DNA of 64,000 bases from Anaeromicropila populeti (GCF_900112775.1 NZ_FOYZ01000002.1:124001-188000); one strand, 5' to 3'. Numbered from the stretch's first letter, positions 1 to 9,534 are shown. Numbers and translations are program-made. Notes: generated by a model from the sequence alone, not told the origin.

Positions 1-816
1 GTGATACAGTTGACAAGAGTTAAGAAATCTGTCACTAGTGGTAAAATGCAGTATATTGCAGTAAAAGAGGATAATATTATTAATAATCTGGAGACCGCAG
101 AAGGTGGAATTGTATTAGAAACCAGGGTAACTGATTTGGCACTGACGGAGTATTACATTTCTCTGCCTGATGGGGTAGAATTGAAAAAGACACCAACATC
201 TAGAAGAACGGTTAATACAATTATTACAGAGGATACGACTCTTACACTTAATCGTGAGAGCAAAGAAGAAAAGTACTATGTGTATGGGTACGGAAGCATT
301 ATTGACTCCTTTGCAAGGCTTTCAGATGCTATAATATGTGCTGATAAGGCAATGGGGCTGGTTACAAACCGTAATCACCAGATTGTATGGGAAAGAGGCG
401 GTAAATTTTTAAGAAATCAAATTAATTTTATTGAGCCAGTGTATACAAGTGCAAATGTGAACAGTATTGGGGCTTCTATTTCCATGATATTAGAATTAAA
501 CGGTGTTTCAGCTTCGCCAGCTAAAATAAGCAAGTCCGAATTGTCTATCAGTGAAATTTTGTCAGATGAGCTGGGGTATCAGGGAATTAATTTAACTGGG
601 TGCACATTGGATCAGGTGCTTTATTATGTAAGCTGCTCCAGTCCGGTTATTGCCATGAGAAGTAACGATGAGGCAGTATTATTAACAGGATACGATGAGT
701 ATTACGTTTATTATTTGGACCCACAGTCACAGGGGCAAAAGAAAGTATTACTGACAATGGCAAATACAATATTTGAAAGCTATGGAAATATATTTATTAG
801 TTATTTAAAACAATAA
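1..816 (+). CDS. Uncharacterised protein with C39-peptidase-like C-terminal half; probably 5'-truncated by the window
   Basis: The reading frame is open from base 1 (a GTG) and no ribosome site can be seen, so the true start may lie outside the window. Residues about 140-271 have the pattern of a peptidase C39-like (papain-fold) domain: a start-of-helix segment (NSIGASISMILELNGV), a ...VIAMRSND segment, then LLTGYDEYYVYYLDP near the end. In active members a Cys heads the first helix and a His precedes the GYD strand. Here those places read Gly/Ala/Ser and Ala/Val, so it is probably not a protease. No signal peptide or membrane segment is visible in the part present. It sits 45 bp before the nucleoside operon and may be unrelated to it. 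The fold assignment is by pattern only. Confidence 0.55.
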   Translation: MIQLTRVKKSVTSGKMQYIAVKEDNIINNLETAEGGIVLETRVTDLALTEYYISLPDGVELKKTPTSRRTVNTIITEDTTLTLNRESKEEKYYVYGYGSIIDSFARLSDAIICADKAMGLVTNRNHQIVWERGGKFLRNQINFIEPVYTSANVNSIGASISMILELNGVSASPAKISKSELSISEILSDELGYQGINLTGCTLDQVLYYVSCSSPVIAMRSNDEAVLLTGYDEYYVYYLDPQSQGQKKVLLTMANTIFESYGNIFISYLKQ

Positions 817-861
817 ATTAAGTAGTTCAGAGTCTGCATTTGCAGGCAGAAAGGAAAAATT

Positions 862-1977
862 ATGGATGAAAGAATAAAAAAATTAGCCAAAAATCTTGTG
901 AATTATTCAATGGGAGTAAAAGAGGGGGATAAGGTTTATATTGATTATATTGGAATGGACACAGAGGATTTGGCAAGACAGCTTATAAAGGAGGTTTATG
1001 TGGCAGGAGGAATTCCATTTCCACATTATACTTCCCAAAAGGTGCTGCGTGAGACTCTTTTAAATTGTACAGAAGAGCAGTTAAAATTAATGGCTGAATT
1101 TGACTGCAAGGAAATGAATGAGATGGATTGTTATGTAGCAGTGAGGGGAACTGAAAATGCATCAGAACTTTCAGATGTACCTAATGACAAAATGCGTTTA
1201 TATGAGCGGTTGTATCAGACTCCTGTACACCATGATATCAGGGTAAAGAAGACAAGATGGGTTGTGCTCCGCTACCCAAATGCTGCAATGGCGCAGCTTT
1301 CTAATTCCAGCCTGGAAGCATTTGAAGATTTCTATTTTGATGTATGTAATTTAGACTATTCAAAAATGGGAAAAGCCATGGAAAACCTTGTTGATTATAT
1401 GAATCGTACAGATAAGGTTCGGATAGTTGGAAAAGGAACGGATTTATCTTTTTCCATTAAAGATATCCCGGCTATTCCATGTGCTGGAAATATGAATATT
1501 CCAGACGGAGAGGTTTACACAGCTCCTGTTAGAAACTCAGTAAATGGGGTAGTCACTTATACAGCACCATCTTTATACCAAGGGTTTACTTATGAAAATA
1601 TTTGCTTAGAATTTAAAGAGGGTAAGATTATAAAGGCATCTGCAAATGATTCTGAGAGGATTAATAAAGTGTTTGATACAGATGAAGGAGCCAGATATAT
1701 AGGGGAGTTTGCCATTGGAGTAAATCCTTATATTAAAAATCCTATGAAAGACATTTTATTTGATGAAAAAATTATGGGTTCATTTCATTTTACACCAGGA
1801 AACTGCTATGATGAGGCTCCTAATGGAAACCGTTCCTCCATTCATTGGGATTTGGTGTGTATTCAAACTCCTGAGTGCGGCGGAGGAGAAATTTATTTTG
1901 ATGATGTGCTTATTAGAAAAGATGGACTGTTTGTAGTAGAAGAATTGAAATGCTTAAATCCAGAACAACTAAAGTAG
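862..1977 (+). CDS. Aminopeptidase, M29 family (AmpS/PepS-like)
   Basis: A 371-residue protein of usual length for M29 metallo-aminopeptidases, which remove N-terminal residues from peptides in the cytoplasm using a two-metal centre. The N-terminal domain begins with the typical ...NLVNYSMGVKEGDKVYI segment. The C-terminal half holds the likely metal ligands: Glu in MNIPDGEVYTAP, Glu in RYIGEFAIG, His in GSFHFTPG, and the IHWDLV His/Asp pair. Start is the ATG after AAAGGAAAAATT. It stands 40 bp before deoB and reads the same way, so it may be the first gene of the nucleoside operon, though its reaction is unrelated to nucleosides. Family assignment is firm; substrate is unknown. Confidence 0.9.
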   Translation: MDERIKKLAKNLVNYSMGVKEGDKVYIDYIGMDTEDLARQLIKEVYVAGGIPFPHYTSQKVLRETLLNCTEEQLKLMAEFDCKEMNEMDCYVAVRGTENASELSDVPNDKMRLYERLYQTPVHHDIRVKKTRWVVLRYPNAAMAQLSNSSLEAFEDFYFDVCNLDYSKMGKAMENLVDYMNRTDKVRIVGKGTDLSFSIKDIPAIPCAGNMNIPDGEVYTAPVRNSVNGVVTYTAPSLYQGFTYENICLEFKEGKIIKASANDSERINKVFDTDEGARYIGEFAIGVNPYIKNPMKDILFDEKIMGSFHFTPGNCYDEAPNGNRSSIHWDLVCIQTPECGGGEIYFDDVLIRKDGLFVVEELKCLNPEQLK

Positions 1978-2017
1978 ATATGTGGAATAAGTGTGGAAAA
2001 GTAAGGAGGCAAACATA

Positions 2018-3205
2018 ATGAAAAGAGTGTTTTTAGTTGTTTTAGATAGCTTTGGAATTGGAGAAATGCCAGATGCAGATCAATATCTAGATGCAGGAAG
2101 TAATACATTAAAAGCCTGCTCAGGAAGTCAAAAGTTTTACATTCCTAATATGAAGCATTTGGGACTATTTAATATTGACGGTGTAGATGTTTCTCCTTGT
2201 AAGGAAGACTGGAGCAGACAAAGGGAACAGCTGGCTGGTGTATATGGACGATTGACAGAGGCTTCTAAAGGAAAAGATACAACCATAGGTCATTGGGAAA
2301 TTGCAGGACATATTTCAGAGTGCCCATTACCAACCTTCCCTAATGGGTTTCCACAAGAGCTTCTTAATCAGCTGGAAGAAAAAACGGGGCGCAAAATTAT
2401 TTGCAACAAACCATACTCAGGAACAGAGGTAATCAAAGACTACGGAGAAGAGCATGTAAAAACGGGAGCACTGATTGTGTACACCTCTGCGGATAGTGTG
2501 CTTCAGATTGCGGCACACGAAAGCATTGTATCTATTGAGGAATTGTACCGCTATTGTGAGATTGCCAGAGAGCTTTGTACAGGTGAGACAGGAGTTGGAA
2601 GGGTGATTGCAAGACCATTTGAGGGAGAAGCACCTAATTTTCAAAGAACAAAAAGACGTCATGATTATTCATTGACGCCACCTGGGGTTACTATGTTAGA
2701 TCAGCTGCTAGAAAAAGATTTTGATGTGATTGCAGTGGGAAAAATATATGATATTTTTGCAGGAAAAAGCATTAGTTCCATGATTCGCACTAGTGGAAAT
2801 GAGGAAGGCATAGAAAAAACATTAGAATATATGGAAAAAGAATTTGAAGGCCTGTGCTTTATTAATCTAGTTGACTTTGATATGCTTTACGGTCATAGAA
2901 ATGACGTAGATGGCTATGCAGAGGCTTTAACCTATTTTGATAAAAAGCTGCCAGACATGATCAAGCTTTTGGGTGACGAGGACATTTTAATGATTACTGC
3001 GGATCATGGCTGTGACCCAAGCACGCCTTCAACCGATCACTCCAGGGAATATACGCCGCTTCTTATGTATGGAAAACCATTAAAAGAGGATGTAAACCTT
3101 GGAACAAGAGAAAGCTTTGCGGACATCTCAGCAACTATTCTAGACTATTTTCAAATTCCATGCAAAACTAAGGGAACTTCATTTTTAGAACAAATAGTAA
3201 AATAA
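2018..3205 (+). CDS. deoB: Phosphopentomutase
   Basis: DeoB interconverts (deoxy)ribose-1-phosphate and (deoxy)ribose-5-phosphate, linking nucleoside phosphorolysis to the pentose pathway and to DeoC. It belongs to the alkaline-phosphatase fold metalloenzymes. Metal and catalytic motifs are visible: DSFGIGEMPDA at the N-terminus, KDTTIGHWEIAG near residue 90, and ITADHGCDPSTPSTDHSREYTPLL near the C-terminus. I place the start at the ATG at 2018, preceded by AAGGAGG (2003-2009), giving 395 residues. A GTG 27 bases upstream has no ribosome site and would add residues absent from the family. deoD follows after 24 bp. Confidence 0.95.
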   Translation: MKRVFLVVLDSFGIGEMPDADQYLDAGSNTLKACSGSQKFYIPNMKHLGLFNIDGVDVSPCKEDWSRQREQLAGVYGRLTEASKGKDTTIGHWEIAGHISECPLPTFPNGFPQELLNQLEEKTGRKIICNKPYSGTEVIKDYGEEHVKTGALIVYTSADSVLQIAAHESIVSIEELYRYCEIARELCTGETGVGRVIARPFEGEAPNFQRTKRRHDYSLTPPGVTMLDQLLEKDFDVIAVGKIYDIFAGKSISSMIRTSGNEEGIEKTLEYMEKEFEGLCFINLVDFDMLYGHRNDVDGYAEALTYFDKKLPDMIKLLGDEDILMITADHGCDPSTPSTDHSREYTPLLMYGKPLKEDVNLGTRESFADISATILDYFQIPCKTKGTSFLEQIVK

Positions 3206-3229
3206 AAAACGATTTAGGAGGAAAAGGAC

Positions 3230-3940
3230 ATGTCAAATATACCTACACCCCATAATGGAGCAAGGGGAGACGAAATTGCAAAAACTGTTTTAATGCCAGG
3301 AGATCCTTTACGTGCAAAATTTATTGCCGAGACCTATTTGGAAAATACGGTTTGCTTTAATACTGTACGTAATATGCTAGGTTATACAGGTACTTATAAT
3401 GGAAAAAAAGTTTCTGTAATGGGTGGTGGAATGGGAATGCCATCAATCGGAATTTATTCCTATGAATTATTTCATTTTTATGAGGTTGACAGTATTATTC
3501 GCATAGGCTCAGCAGGAGGGTATGCGGATGACGTTAAAGTACATGATCTTGTAATGGGAATAGGTGCATCTACAAATTCTAACTTTGCCCATCAGTATCA
3601 TTTGCCAGGAACCTTTGCACCTACTGCTGACTTTGGATTATTAAGAAAAGCAGTTGAGATAGCAGAAAACAAGGGGATATCTGTAAAGGTAGGAAACATT
3701 TTGTCTTCAGATACATTTTATGAGGATGAAAGTAATGCAAAAGATCTTTGGAAGAAAATGAATGTTCTGGCGGTAGAGATGGAAGCTGCTGCGCTTTACA
3801 TGAACGCAGCAAGGGCAGGAAAAAAGGCATTATGTATGGTGACGATTTCGGATCATTTGTTCACAGGTGAATCCCTATCGGCAGAAGAGAGACAGGTAGG
3901 CTTCCGGAACATGATGGAAGTTGCATTAGAATTAGCATAA
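3230..3940 (+). CDS. deoD: Purine-nucleoside phosphorylase, DeoD type
   Basis: A 236-residue hexameric-type purine-nucleoside phosphorylase (the family is about 235 residues). It splits purine (deoxy)nucleosides with phosphate into base and (deoxy)ribose-1-phosphate, which DeoB next door handles. Visible family motifs are MPGDPLRAKFIAETYL (phosphate binding), IRIGSAGGY in the core, VLAVEMEAAALY (ribose-binding Glu) and VTISDHLFTGE (base-recognising Asp). The start ATG follows GGAGG. The genes for pyrimidine phosphorylase, deaminase and aldolase lie farther down the same strand, so this is one catabolic unit. Confidence 0.95.
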   Translation: MSNIPTPHNGARGDEIAKTVLMPGDPLRAKFIAETYLENTVCFNTVRNMLGYTGTYNGKKVSVMGGGMGMPSIGIYSYELFHFYEVDSIIRIGSAGGYADDVKVHDLVMGIGASTNSNFAHQYHLPGTFAPTADFGLLRKAVEIAENKGISVKVGNILSSDTFYEDESNAKDLWKKMNVLAVEMEAAALYMNAARAGKKALCMVTISDHLFTGESLSAEERQVGFRNMMEVALELA

Positions 3941-3964
3941 TTGTAAAAAGCAATTAAAAATTTG

Positions 3965-3993
3965 TTGTATAAAAAGATATTTTATGCTAAATT
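3965..3993 (+). promoter_or_regulatory. Possible sigma-A promoter before the nucleoside-binding lipoprotein gene
   Basis: TTGTAT at 3965-3970 and TAAATT at 3988-3993 are separated by 17 bp. This would allow transcription of the transporter and downstream genes separately from deoB-deoD. The rest of 3941-4074 is AT-rich with partial repeats of an ATTCTATAT-like string. Box similarity is moderate. Confidence 0.35.
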
Positions 3994-4074
3994 CTATATG
4001 AATCATAGATTATATATAAATTGCAGATTCTATATAATTATAGATTCGATCAAATTAAGCAGGAGGAAATGCAT

Positions 4075-5166
4075 ATGAAAAAAAGATTATTGGCATTGCT
4101 GCTGGTCCTTACAGTAAGTGTAATGGCTACAGCTTGCGGCAAGAGCAGTACTGATTCGGAGGATGGGACACAGACAAACGAGCCAGCTGTTGAGACAGAA
4201 GAGGCTGTTCAGGAAACAGAGGCAGCAGCAACTGATTTTAATGTGGGAATGGTTACTGATACGGGCGGTGTAAATGACAAATCATTTAATCAGTCAGCAT
4301 GGGAAGGTTTACAGCAGTTTGCAGCTGAAACAGGAGCGCAGGTAAGCTATTTAGAATCTACTCAAGAAGCAGATTATAGCTCTAATCTTGATAAACAGGT
4401 AGATGAAGGAAAAAACTTAATCTGGGGAATTGGTTTTGCAATGGCGGATGCTATTTTAGAAGCAGCAGATATGAATCCAGATGCAAATTATGCAATCATC
4501 GATAATGCCTATGCAGAAACACCAGATAACTTAACAGGTGTAGTATTCTCTGCTCAGGATCCATCCTTTATGGTAGGTTATGCAGCAGCCTATACGACTG
4601 AGACAAATTCAGTAGGTTTTGTAGGTGGTATGACAAGTGATGTAATTGATCAGTTTGAATATGGATACCGTGCAGGTGTTGCATATGCAGCAAAGGAATT
4701 AGGAAAAGAAATTACAGTAGATGTGCAGTATGCAGAAAGTTTTAGCGATCTTGCAAAGGGAAAAGCCATTGCTACAACTATGTTTTCTAATGGCTGTGAC
4801 ATTGTATTTCATGCAGCAGGTGGAACAGGAATCGGCGTAATTGAAGCAGCTAAGGATGCAGGAAAATTTGCAATTGGTGTAGACTCTGATCAATCTGATT
4901 TAGCTCCAGAAAATGTTTTGACTTCTGCCTTAAAAAGAGTAGATGTTGCTATTTCGTTAATTTCTAAAAAATTATTAGAGGGCGAAGCAATTGGTGGACA
5001 AACTTTCAGCTTTGGTTTAGCAGAAGGAGCAGTTGGTATTCCAGAAAATAATCCAAACATGGCACCAGAGGTTTATGAAAAGGTAATGGCTATTCAAGAT
5101 AAGATAGCAGCAGGAGAAATTACTCCTCCTTATAATGAAGAAACTTTTGAAGCATTTAATCAATAG
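4075..5166 (+). CDS. Nucleoside-binding lipoprotein, BMP/Med family
   Basis: Substrate-binding lipoprotein of a nucleoside ABC importer (BmpA/TmpC/Med family), 363 residues. The N-terminus is KKRLLALLLVLTVSVMATACG, a lipobox with Cys near residue 20, followed by a Ser/Thr/Glu-rich linker to about residue 55. The family start FNVGMVTDTGGVNDKSFNQSAWEG follows, with later blocks NAYAETPDN, GFVGGMTSD and VFHAAGGTGIG. I use ATG 4075, 8 bases after AGGAGG (4061-4066); ATG 4069 is too close to the site. The ATPase and two permeases follow. Context with deoB, deoD, cdd and pdp points to nucleosides as ligand. Confidence 0.93.
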   Translation: MKKRLLALLLVLTVSVMATACGKSSTDSEDGTQTNEPAVETEEAVQETEAAATDFNVGMVTDTGGVNDKSFNQSAWEGLQQFAAETGAQVSYLESTQEADYSSNLDKQVDEGKNLIWGIGFAMADAILEAADMNPDANYAIIDNAYAETPDNLTGVVFSAQDPSFMVGYAAAYTTETNSVGFVGGMTSDVIDQFEYGYRAGVAYAAKELGKEITVDVQYAESFSDLAKGKAIATTMFSNGCDIVFHAAGGTGIGVIEAAKDAGKFAIGVDSDQSDLAPENVLTSALKRVDVAISLISKKLLEGEAIGGQTFSFGLAEGAVGIPENNPNMAPEVYEKVMAIQDKIAAGEITPPYNEETFEAFNQ

Positions 5167-5183
5167 TTATTAGAAATCTGAGG

Positions 5184-5228
5184 GGCTGTTATGCGACTAA
5201 CATTAGTTAGCTGTGTGACAGTCTTTTT
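5184..5228 (+). terminator. Intra-operon terminator/attenuator between binding protein and ATPase genes
   Basis: GGCTGTT (5184-5190) pairs with GACAGTC (5217-5223), and an inner stem CTAAC/GTTAG closes on ATTA. TTTTT follows at 5224-5228. This has the shape of a Rho-independent terminator placed 18 bp after the lipoprotein stop codon. Partial termination here would give more binding protein than ATPase and permease. Confidence 0.7.
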
Positions 5229-5274
5229 AGCAAAAAGCTGCTTTATACTATATGTAAAACAGGAGGAAGAGCGT

Positions 5275-6816
5275 GTGGATCAAGGGAAAGATTGTGCAGT
5301 AAGGATGAAAGGCATTACGAAACGCTTTGGTCATTTTACTGCTTTGCAGGAAGTAGATTTAGAAGTACAAAAAGGGACGATTCATGCAATATTAGGAGAA
5401 AATGGAGCTGGAAAAAGCACGTTAATGAATGTGTTATACGGACTTTATCAGGCAGAAGAAGGTAGTATTGAAGTAAAAGGAAAAAGGGTTAATATTAAAA
5501 ATCCCAATGTTGCAATTGGACTAGGGATAGGAATGGTACACCAGCACTTTATGCTGGTAGAAAATTTTACCGTAGCACAAAATATTATTCTGGGTCAGGA
5601 AGTGACAAATCGCTTTGGTGTAATTTCAATGGCAAAGGCAAAAGAGCAAATTGAGGAAATGGTAAAAAAATATGGGCTTCATGTAGATCCAGATGCAAAA
5701 ATAGAAGAAATTTCAGTAGGAATGCAGCAAAGAGTAGAAATATTAAAGGCTCTGTATCGTGGGGCAGAAATTTTGATTTTAGATGAACCAACAGCGGTAT
5801 TAACACCACAGGAAATTCAGGAATTAATTCATATTATGCATAATTTAACCAAGGATGGAAAAACCATTATTATTATTACACATAAGCTGAAAGAAATTAA
5901 AGAATCCGCGGATATTTGTACCATTATAAGAAGAGGCAGATATATAGATTCTGTTAAAGTGTCTGATGTTACTGAAGAGGAATTAGCAAATAAGATGGTA
6001 GGACATGCTGTAAAGCTTGTAATCCAAAAAGAGAAAGCAGAACCTAAGGAAGTTGTGTTTGAAATTAATGATTTAGTTGTAGAGAATGAAAGAAAATTAG
6101 AAGCCGTTAAGAAGTTGAATTTAAAGGTCAGAAAAGGTGAAATTGTAGGAATTGCCGGAATTGATGGAAATGGACAAAAGGAACTAATTGAAGCAATTAC
6201 TTGTCTGACAAAGGTAAAAAGTGGTTCTATTAAAATGAATCATGAGGAAATTCAAAATACTTCTCCTGAAAACGTGATTCGTAATAAGATTGCAACCATA
6301 CATGAGGATCGCCAAAAAAGAGGATTAGTACTGAACTTTACTGTTGCAGAGAATACAATACTTGAAACATATAAGAAAAATGAATTTTCAAAAAAAGGCT
6401 TTTTAAATAAAGAGGCAGTTTTAAAACATACCAAACAATTAATAAAAGAATATGATGTACGGCCTGAGGATTGTGAAAACCAGCTTGTACGAGGACTTTC
6501 AGGAGGTAATCAGCAAAAAGTTATTATAGGAAGGGAAATTGCAAATGAACCAGATCTGCTCATTGCGGTTCAACCAACAAGGGGACTTGATGTTGGAGCA
6601 ATTGAATATGTTCATAAAATGCTTGTGAGAGAGCGGGACAAAGGAAAGGCTGTCTTATTGATTTCCCTTGAATTAGATGAAGTTATGAATGTTGCCGATA
6701 CGATTGCTGTAATTTATGATGGAAAAATTGTCCAGTCCTTTGAACAGGGCACAGTAGATGAGCAGACGATTGGATTACTAATGGCGGGAGGTAATAAGAA
6801 TGGACAGATTAAATAA
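5275..6816 (+). CDS. Nucleoside ABC transporter, fused double ATPase subunit
   Basis: A 513-residue tandem ATPase of the ribose/nucleoside importer class (RbsA/NupO-like). The first domain has Walker A GENGAGKS (residues 41-48), a degenerate signature VGMQQRVEI and Walker B LILDEPTAVL. The second domain has GIDGNGQKEL in place of a normal Walker A, and an intact LSGGNQQKV signature. This asymmetry is usual for the class. I choose GTG 5275 because AGGAGG lies at 5261-5266. An ATG at 5191 would begin inside the terminator hairpin and add 28 non-conserved residues. The permease gene overlaps the end by 17 bp. Confidence 0.92.
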   Translation: MDQGKDCAVRMKGITKRFGHFTALQEVDLEVQKGTIHAILGENGAGKSTLMNVLYGLYQAEEGSIEVKGKRVNIKNPNVAIGLGIGMVHQHFMLVENFTVAQNIILGQEVTNRFGVISMAKAKEQIEEMVKKYGLHVDPDAKIEEISVGMQQRVEILKALYRGAEILILDEPTAVLTPQEIQELIHIMHNLTKDGKTIIIITHKLKEIKESADICTIIRRGRYIDSVKVSDVTEEELANKMVGHAVKLVIQKEKAEPKEVVFEINDLVVENERKLEAVKKLNLKVRKGEIVGIAGIDGNGQKELIEAITCLTKVKSGSIKMNHEEIQNTSPENVIRNKIATIHEDRQKRGLVLNFTVAENTILETYKKNEFSKKGFLNKEAVLKHTKQLIKEYDVRPEDCENQLVRGLSGGNQQKVIIGREIANEPDLLIAVQPTRGLDVGAIEYVHKMLVRERDKGKAVLLISLELDEVMNVADTIAVIYDGKIVQSFEQGTVDEQTIGLLMAGGNKNGQIK

Positions 6817-7921
6817 AATACTGAAGAAACAGATTACAGCAACCTTTATTGCAATTTTCTTTGGTTTTTTAGTTGCCACAGTAATCTTAGCTGTTGCAGG
6901 ATATAATCCTTTTGAGGCATTTGCAGTTCTATTCAAGGGTATTTTTTCTAGGCCAAAATATATGGCAAATGTAATCATTAAGGCTACCCCTATTATTTTA
7001 ACAGGTGTTAGTGTAGCATTTGCCTTTAAGGTGGGGTTGTTTAATATTGGAGCAGAAGGACAATTTATAATAGGAACGGTTGCGGCTGCCATGGCAGGTA
7101 TTTTACTGGATTTACCAGCTGTTCTGCAATTTCCGCTGTTGATACTTATTGGCATGGCAGCAGGTGCCTTATATGGAGCAATTATAGGTTTTTTAAAAGC
7201 AAAATATGGAATACATGAAGTAATAACAGGTATTATGTTAAACTGGATAGCCTTTTACTTCTGCAATTATATTGTAAATACCCACACCTTTCACCAAGAT
7301 AATTCTACAGGAAGTAAAAATATTCGTGAGGCTGGCTTTGATATAATTTATAACTGGAAAAAATCAGCTGGTGGAAAAAGCTTTTTAAAAGAAAATCCCA
7401 CATTAATGGAGATAATAGGAAAAACAGACTTAAACATAGGAATTATTTTTGCCATTGCAGCAGCTATTATTATTACAATTGTATTGAACAAAACCACAAA
7501 AGGATTTCAGCTTAGGGCAGTTGGATTTAATAAAGATGCGGCTGAGTTTGCTGGAATTAATATTAAGAAAAATATGATACATGCCATGCTGATTGCGGGT
7601 GCTTTGTCAGGGCTTGCTGGTGCATTGATGGTAACTGGTATATCACATAAGCTGTCTACATTGGGAACCTTTGAGAATTATGGATTTAATGGACTTTCTA
7701 TCTCTTTAATTGCTACCAATTCCCCAATAGGCTGTATATTTGCTGGACTTCTCTTTGCTGGTCTGCTTTACGGAGGTGGTTCTATCCAGTCAGAAATTGG
7801 GGCACCTTCTGAGATAATTAATATAATGATTGGTACAATTGTATTTTTTGTGGCATTATCCCGGTTTATTCCTGTACTGGTTGATAAATATGGAAGGAGA
7901 GGTGGAAAGCATGTTAAATAA
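6800..7921 (+). CDS. Nucleoside ABC transporter permease 1
   Basis: A 373-residue polytopic membrane protein of the BPD_transp_2 (RbsC/NupP-like) family. It has about eight or nine hydrophobic helices and the family segment FNIGAEGQFIIG. The helix-loop region KYGIHEVITGIMLNWIAFYF matches the NupP-type subunit. It begins inside the ATPase gene and ends inside the next permease gene, so the three are translationally coupled. With its partner it forms the membrane channel of the nucleoside importer. Confidence 0.92.
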   Translation: MDRLNKILKKQITATFIAIFFGFLVATVILAVAGYNPFEAFAVLFKGIFSRPKYMANVIIKATPIILTGVSVAFAFKVGLFNIGAEGQFIIGTVAAAMAGILLDLPAVLQFPLLILIGMAAGALYGAIIGFLKAKYGIHEVITGIMLNWIAFYFCNYIVNTHTFHQDNSTGSKNIREAGFDIIYNWKKSAGGKSFLKENPTLMEIIGKTDLNIGIIFAIAAAIIITIVLNKTTKGFQLRAVGFNKDAAEFAGINIKKNMIHAMLIAGALSGLAGALMVTGISHKLSTLGTFENYGFNGLSISLIATNSPIGCIFAGLLFAGLLYGGGSIQSEIGAPSEIINIMIGTIVFFVALSRFIPVLVDKYGRRGGKHVK

Positions 7922-8828
7922 TATTTTATTATTAATCAGCATTACTCTAATGTATTCCACACCATTAATTTTTGGTGCACTAGGTGGTATGATATCAGAA
8001 CGTTCTGGTGTTGTTAATATTGGAATCGAGGGCATGATGACTGTGGGAGCTGCAACAGCTGTTTGTGTTGGCTATAATACGGGAAATCCATGGGTTGGAT
8101 TCCTTGCCGCGGGACTTGCAGGAGGAATCATCGGTTTGTTACATGCCGTTGCATGTGTTTCGGCAATGGCCGATCAGACAGTATCTGGTATTGCAATCAA
8201 CTTAATAGGCTCAGGTTTTTCTTTTTTCCTTTGCAGATTAGTATTTGGAGCAGTCAATACACCTGCTGTTCCTCATAAGCTTCCTAAAATTTTAGGAAAT
8301 AACATAGAAAACAAAATAGTAAATTATTTTAACGTGGACATAACTGTTATTTTAGCAGTGATTCTTGCTGTTCTAATGTGGTTTATCATATACAAAACAA
8401 AGTGGGGACTTAGAATTTGTGCAGTGGGAGAGCATCCTGCGGCAGCGGACACACTGGGAATTTCGGTAAAATTAATCCGCTATGGCTGCGTCATTGTTTC
8501 TGGTATGCTTTCAGGCTTTGGTGGAGCAGCAGTTACATTGGCCATTGTATCCCAGTTTTCACCTACTGCAATTAGTGGTCAGGGATTTATTGCATTAGCA
8601 GCAGTGATTTTTGGTAAATGGAAGCCTCATGGTGTTTACTTTGCCTGCATTTTGTTTGGATTTGCACAGGCGCTTACAATTTTACTGGGAGGTGGAAAGT
8701 TTCCAGTTCCATCACAAATTATGGCTATGCTTCCATATGTATTGACTATTGTAATTTTAATATTTTTTGTGGGACGAAGTGTGGCACCAAAAGCAAGTGG
8801 TGAACCTTATCAGAAGGGTTCTAGATAA
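7911..8828 (+). CDS. Nucleoside ABC transporter permease 2
   Basis: A 305-residue partner permease of the BPD_transp_2 family (NupQ-like). Its N-terminus carries the segment LGGMISERSGVVNIGIEGMM typical of the second subunit, followed by several hydrophobic helices and FSPTAISGQGFIALAAVIFGKWKPHG. Start is ATG 7911 after GGAGAGGTGGAAAGC, overlapping the previous gene by 11 bp. A longer upstream frame from 7830 would read through the previous gene without a ribosome site. Confidence 0.92.
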   Translation: MLNNILLLISITLMYSTPLIFGALGGMISERSGVVNIGIEGMMTVGAATAVCVGYNTGNPWVGFLAAGLAGGIIGLLHAVACVSAMADQTVSGIAINLIGSGFSFFLCRLVFGAVNTPAVPHKLPKILGNNIENKIVNYFNVDITVILAVILAVLMWFIIYKTKWGLRICAVGEHPAAADTLGISVKLIRYGCVIVSGMLSGFGGAAVTLAIVSQFSPTAISGQGFIALAAVIFGKWKPHGVYFACILFGFAQALTILLGGGKFPVPSQIMAMLPYVLTIVILIFFVGRSVAPKASGEPYQKGSR

Positions 8829-8858
8829 AAGACCTGATAAATCAGGCAGGAGGTTAAA

Positions 8859-9524
8859 ATGGATAAAAAACAAATTTTAAGTATGGTAGATCATACGCTA
8901 TTAACTCAGACGGCAACCTGGGATGAAATTAAAACAATTTGTCAGGATGGAATTCAGTTTGGCACAGCTTCAGTTTGTATTCCACCTGCATTTGTAGAAC
9001 AGGCATATGAATTTGTAGAGGGAAAAATTCCTGTCTGCACAGTAATTGGATTTCCCAATGGGTATATGACCAAGGAAACTAAAGCTTTTGAAGCAAAGGA
9101 TGCTTTGCTGAAGGGGGCTGGTGAAATAGATATGGTCATTAATTTGGGAGATGTGAAAATGGGAAACTATTCTAAAATCCTAGATGAAATACGTGCATTA
9201 AAAGAGGTGTGCCAAAACAAAGTGTTAAAGGTTATTATTGAAACATGCCTTCTCACAGATCAGGAAAAAATAAAAATGTGTGAGGTAGTAACGAATTCTG
9301 GTGCAGATTTTATTAAAACATCCACAGGATTTTCTACCAGTGGTGCAACCTTTCAGGATGTGGAGCTGTTTGCAAAATATGTGGGCAAAGATGTTAAAAT
9401 AAAAGCAGCAGGAGGAATTACATCCTTTGAGGATGGCAGAAAATTTATGGAGCTGGGAGCATCAAGGTTAGGAACCAGCAGATTAATTAAAATTATGAAA
9501 AGTGAAGAAGGCAATGGCTATTAA
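8859..9524 (+). CDS. deoC: Deoxyribose-phosphate aldolase
   Basis: DeoC cleaves 2-deoxyribose-5-phosphate, made by DeoB, to acetaldehyde and glyceraldehyde-3-phosphate. The 221-residue length and class I aldolase motifs fit: [10 protein letters not shown] at the N-terminus, [20 protein letters not shown], and the Schiff-base lysine in [15 protein letters not shown], with IKAAGGI near the end. AGGAGG lies at 8849-8854, five bases before the ATG. The 30 bp gap before it holds a small CCTGA/TCAGG hairpin. It follows the transporter and precedes cdd. Confidence 0.95.
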   Translation: MDKKQILSMVDHTLLTQTATWDEIKTICQDGIQFGTASVCIPPAFVEQAYEFVEGKIPVCTVIGFPNGYMTKETKAFEAKDALLKGAGEIDMVINLGDVKMGNYSKILDEIRALKEVCQNKVLKVIIETCLLTDQEKIKMCEVVTNSGADFIKTSTGFSTSGATFQDVELFAKYVGKDVKIKAAGGITSFEDGRKFMELGASRLGTSRLIKIMKSEEGNGY

Positions 9525-9534
9525 GGAGGAAATG

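Noticed and set aside
5191-5274. Upstream ATG extending the first nucleoside ATPase by 28 residues
   Set aside because: It lies inside a terminator hairpin, has no ribosome site, and the added residues do not resemble the family; GTG 5275 has AGGAGG.
6778-7155. Leftward 125-codon open frame
   Set aside because: Fully antisense to permease 1, no ribosome site, low-complexity composition from hydrophobic codons on the other strand.
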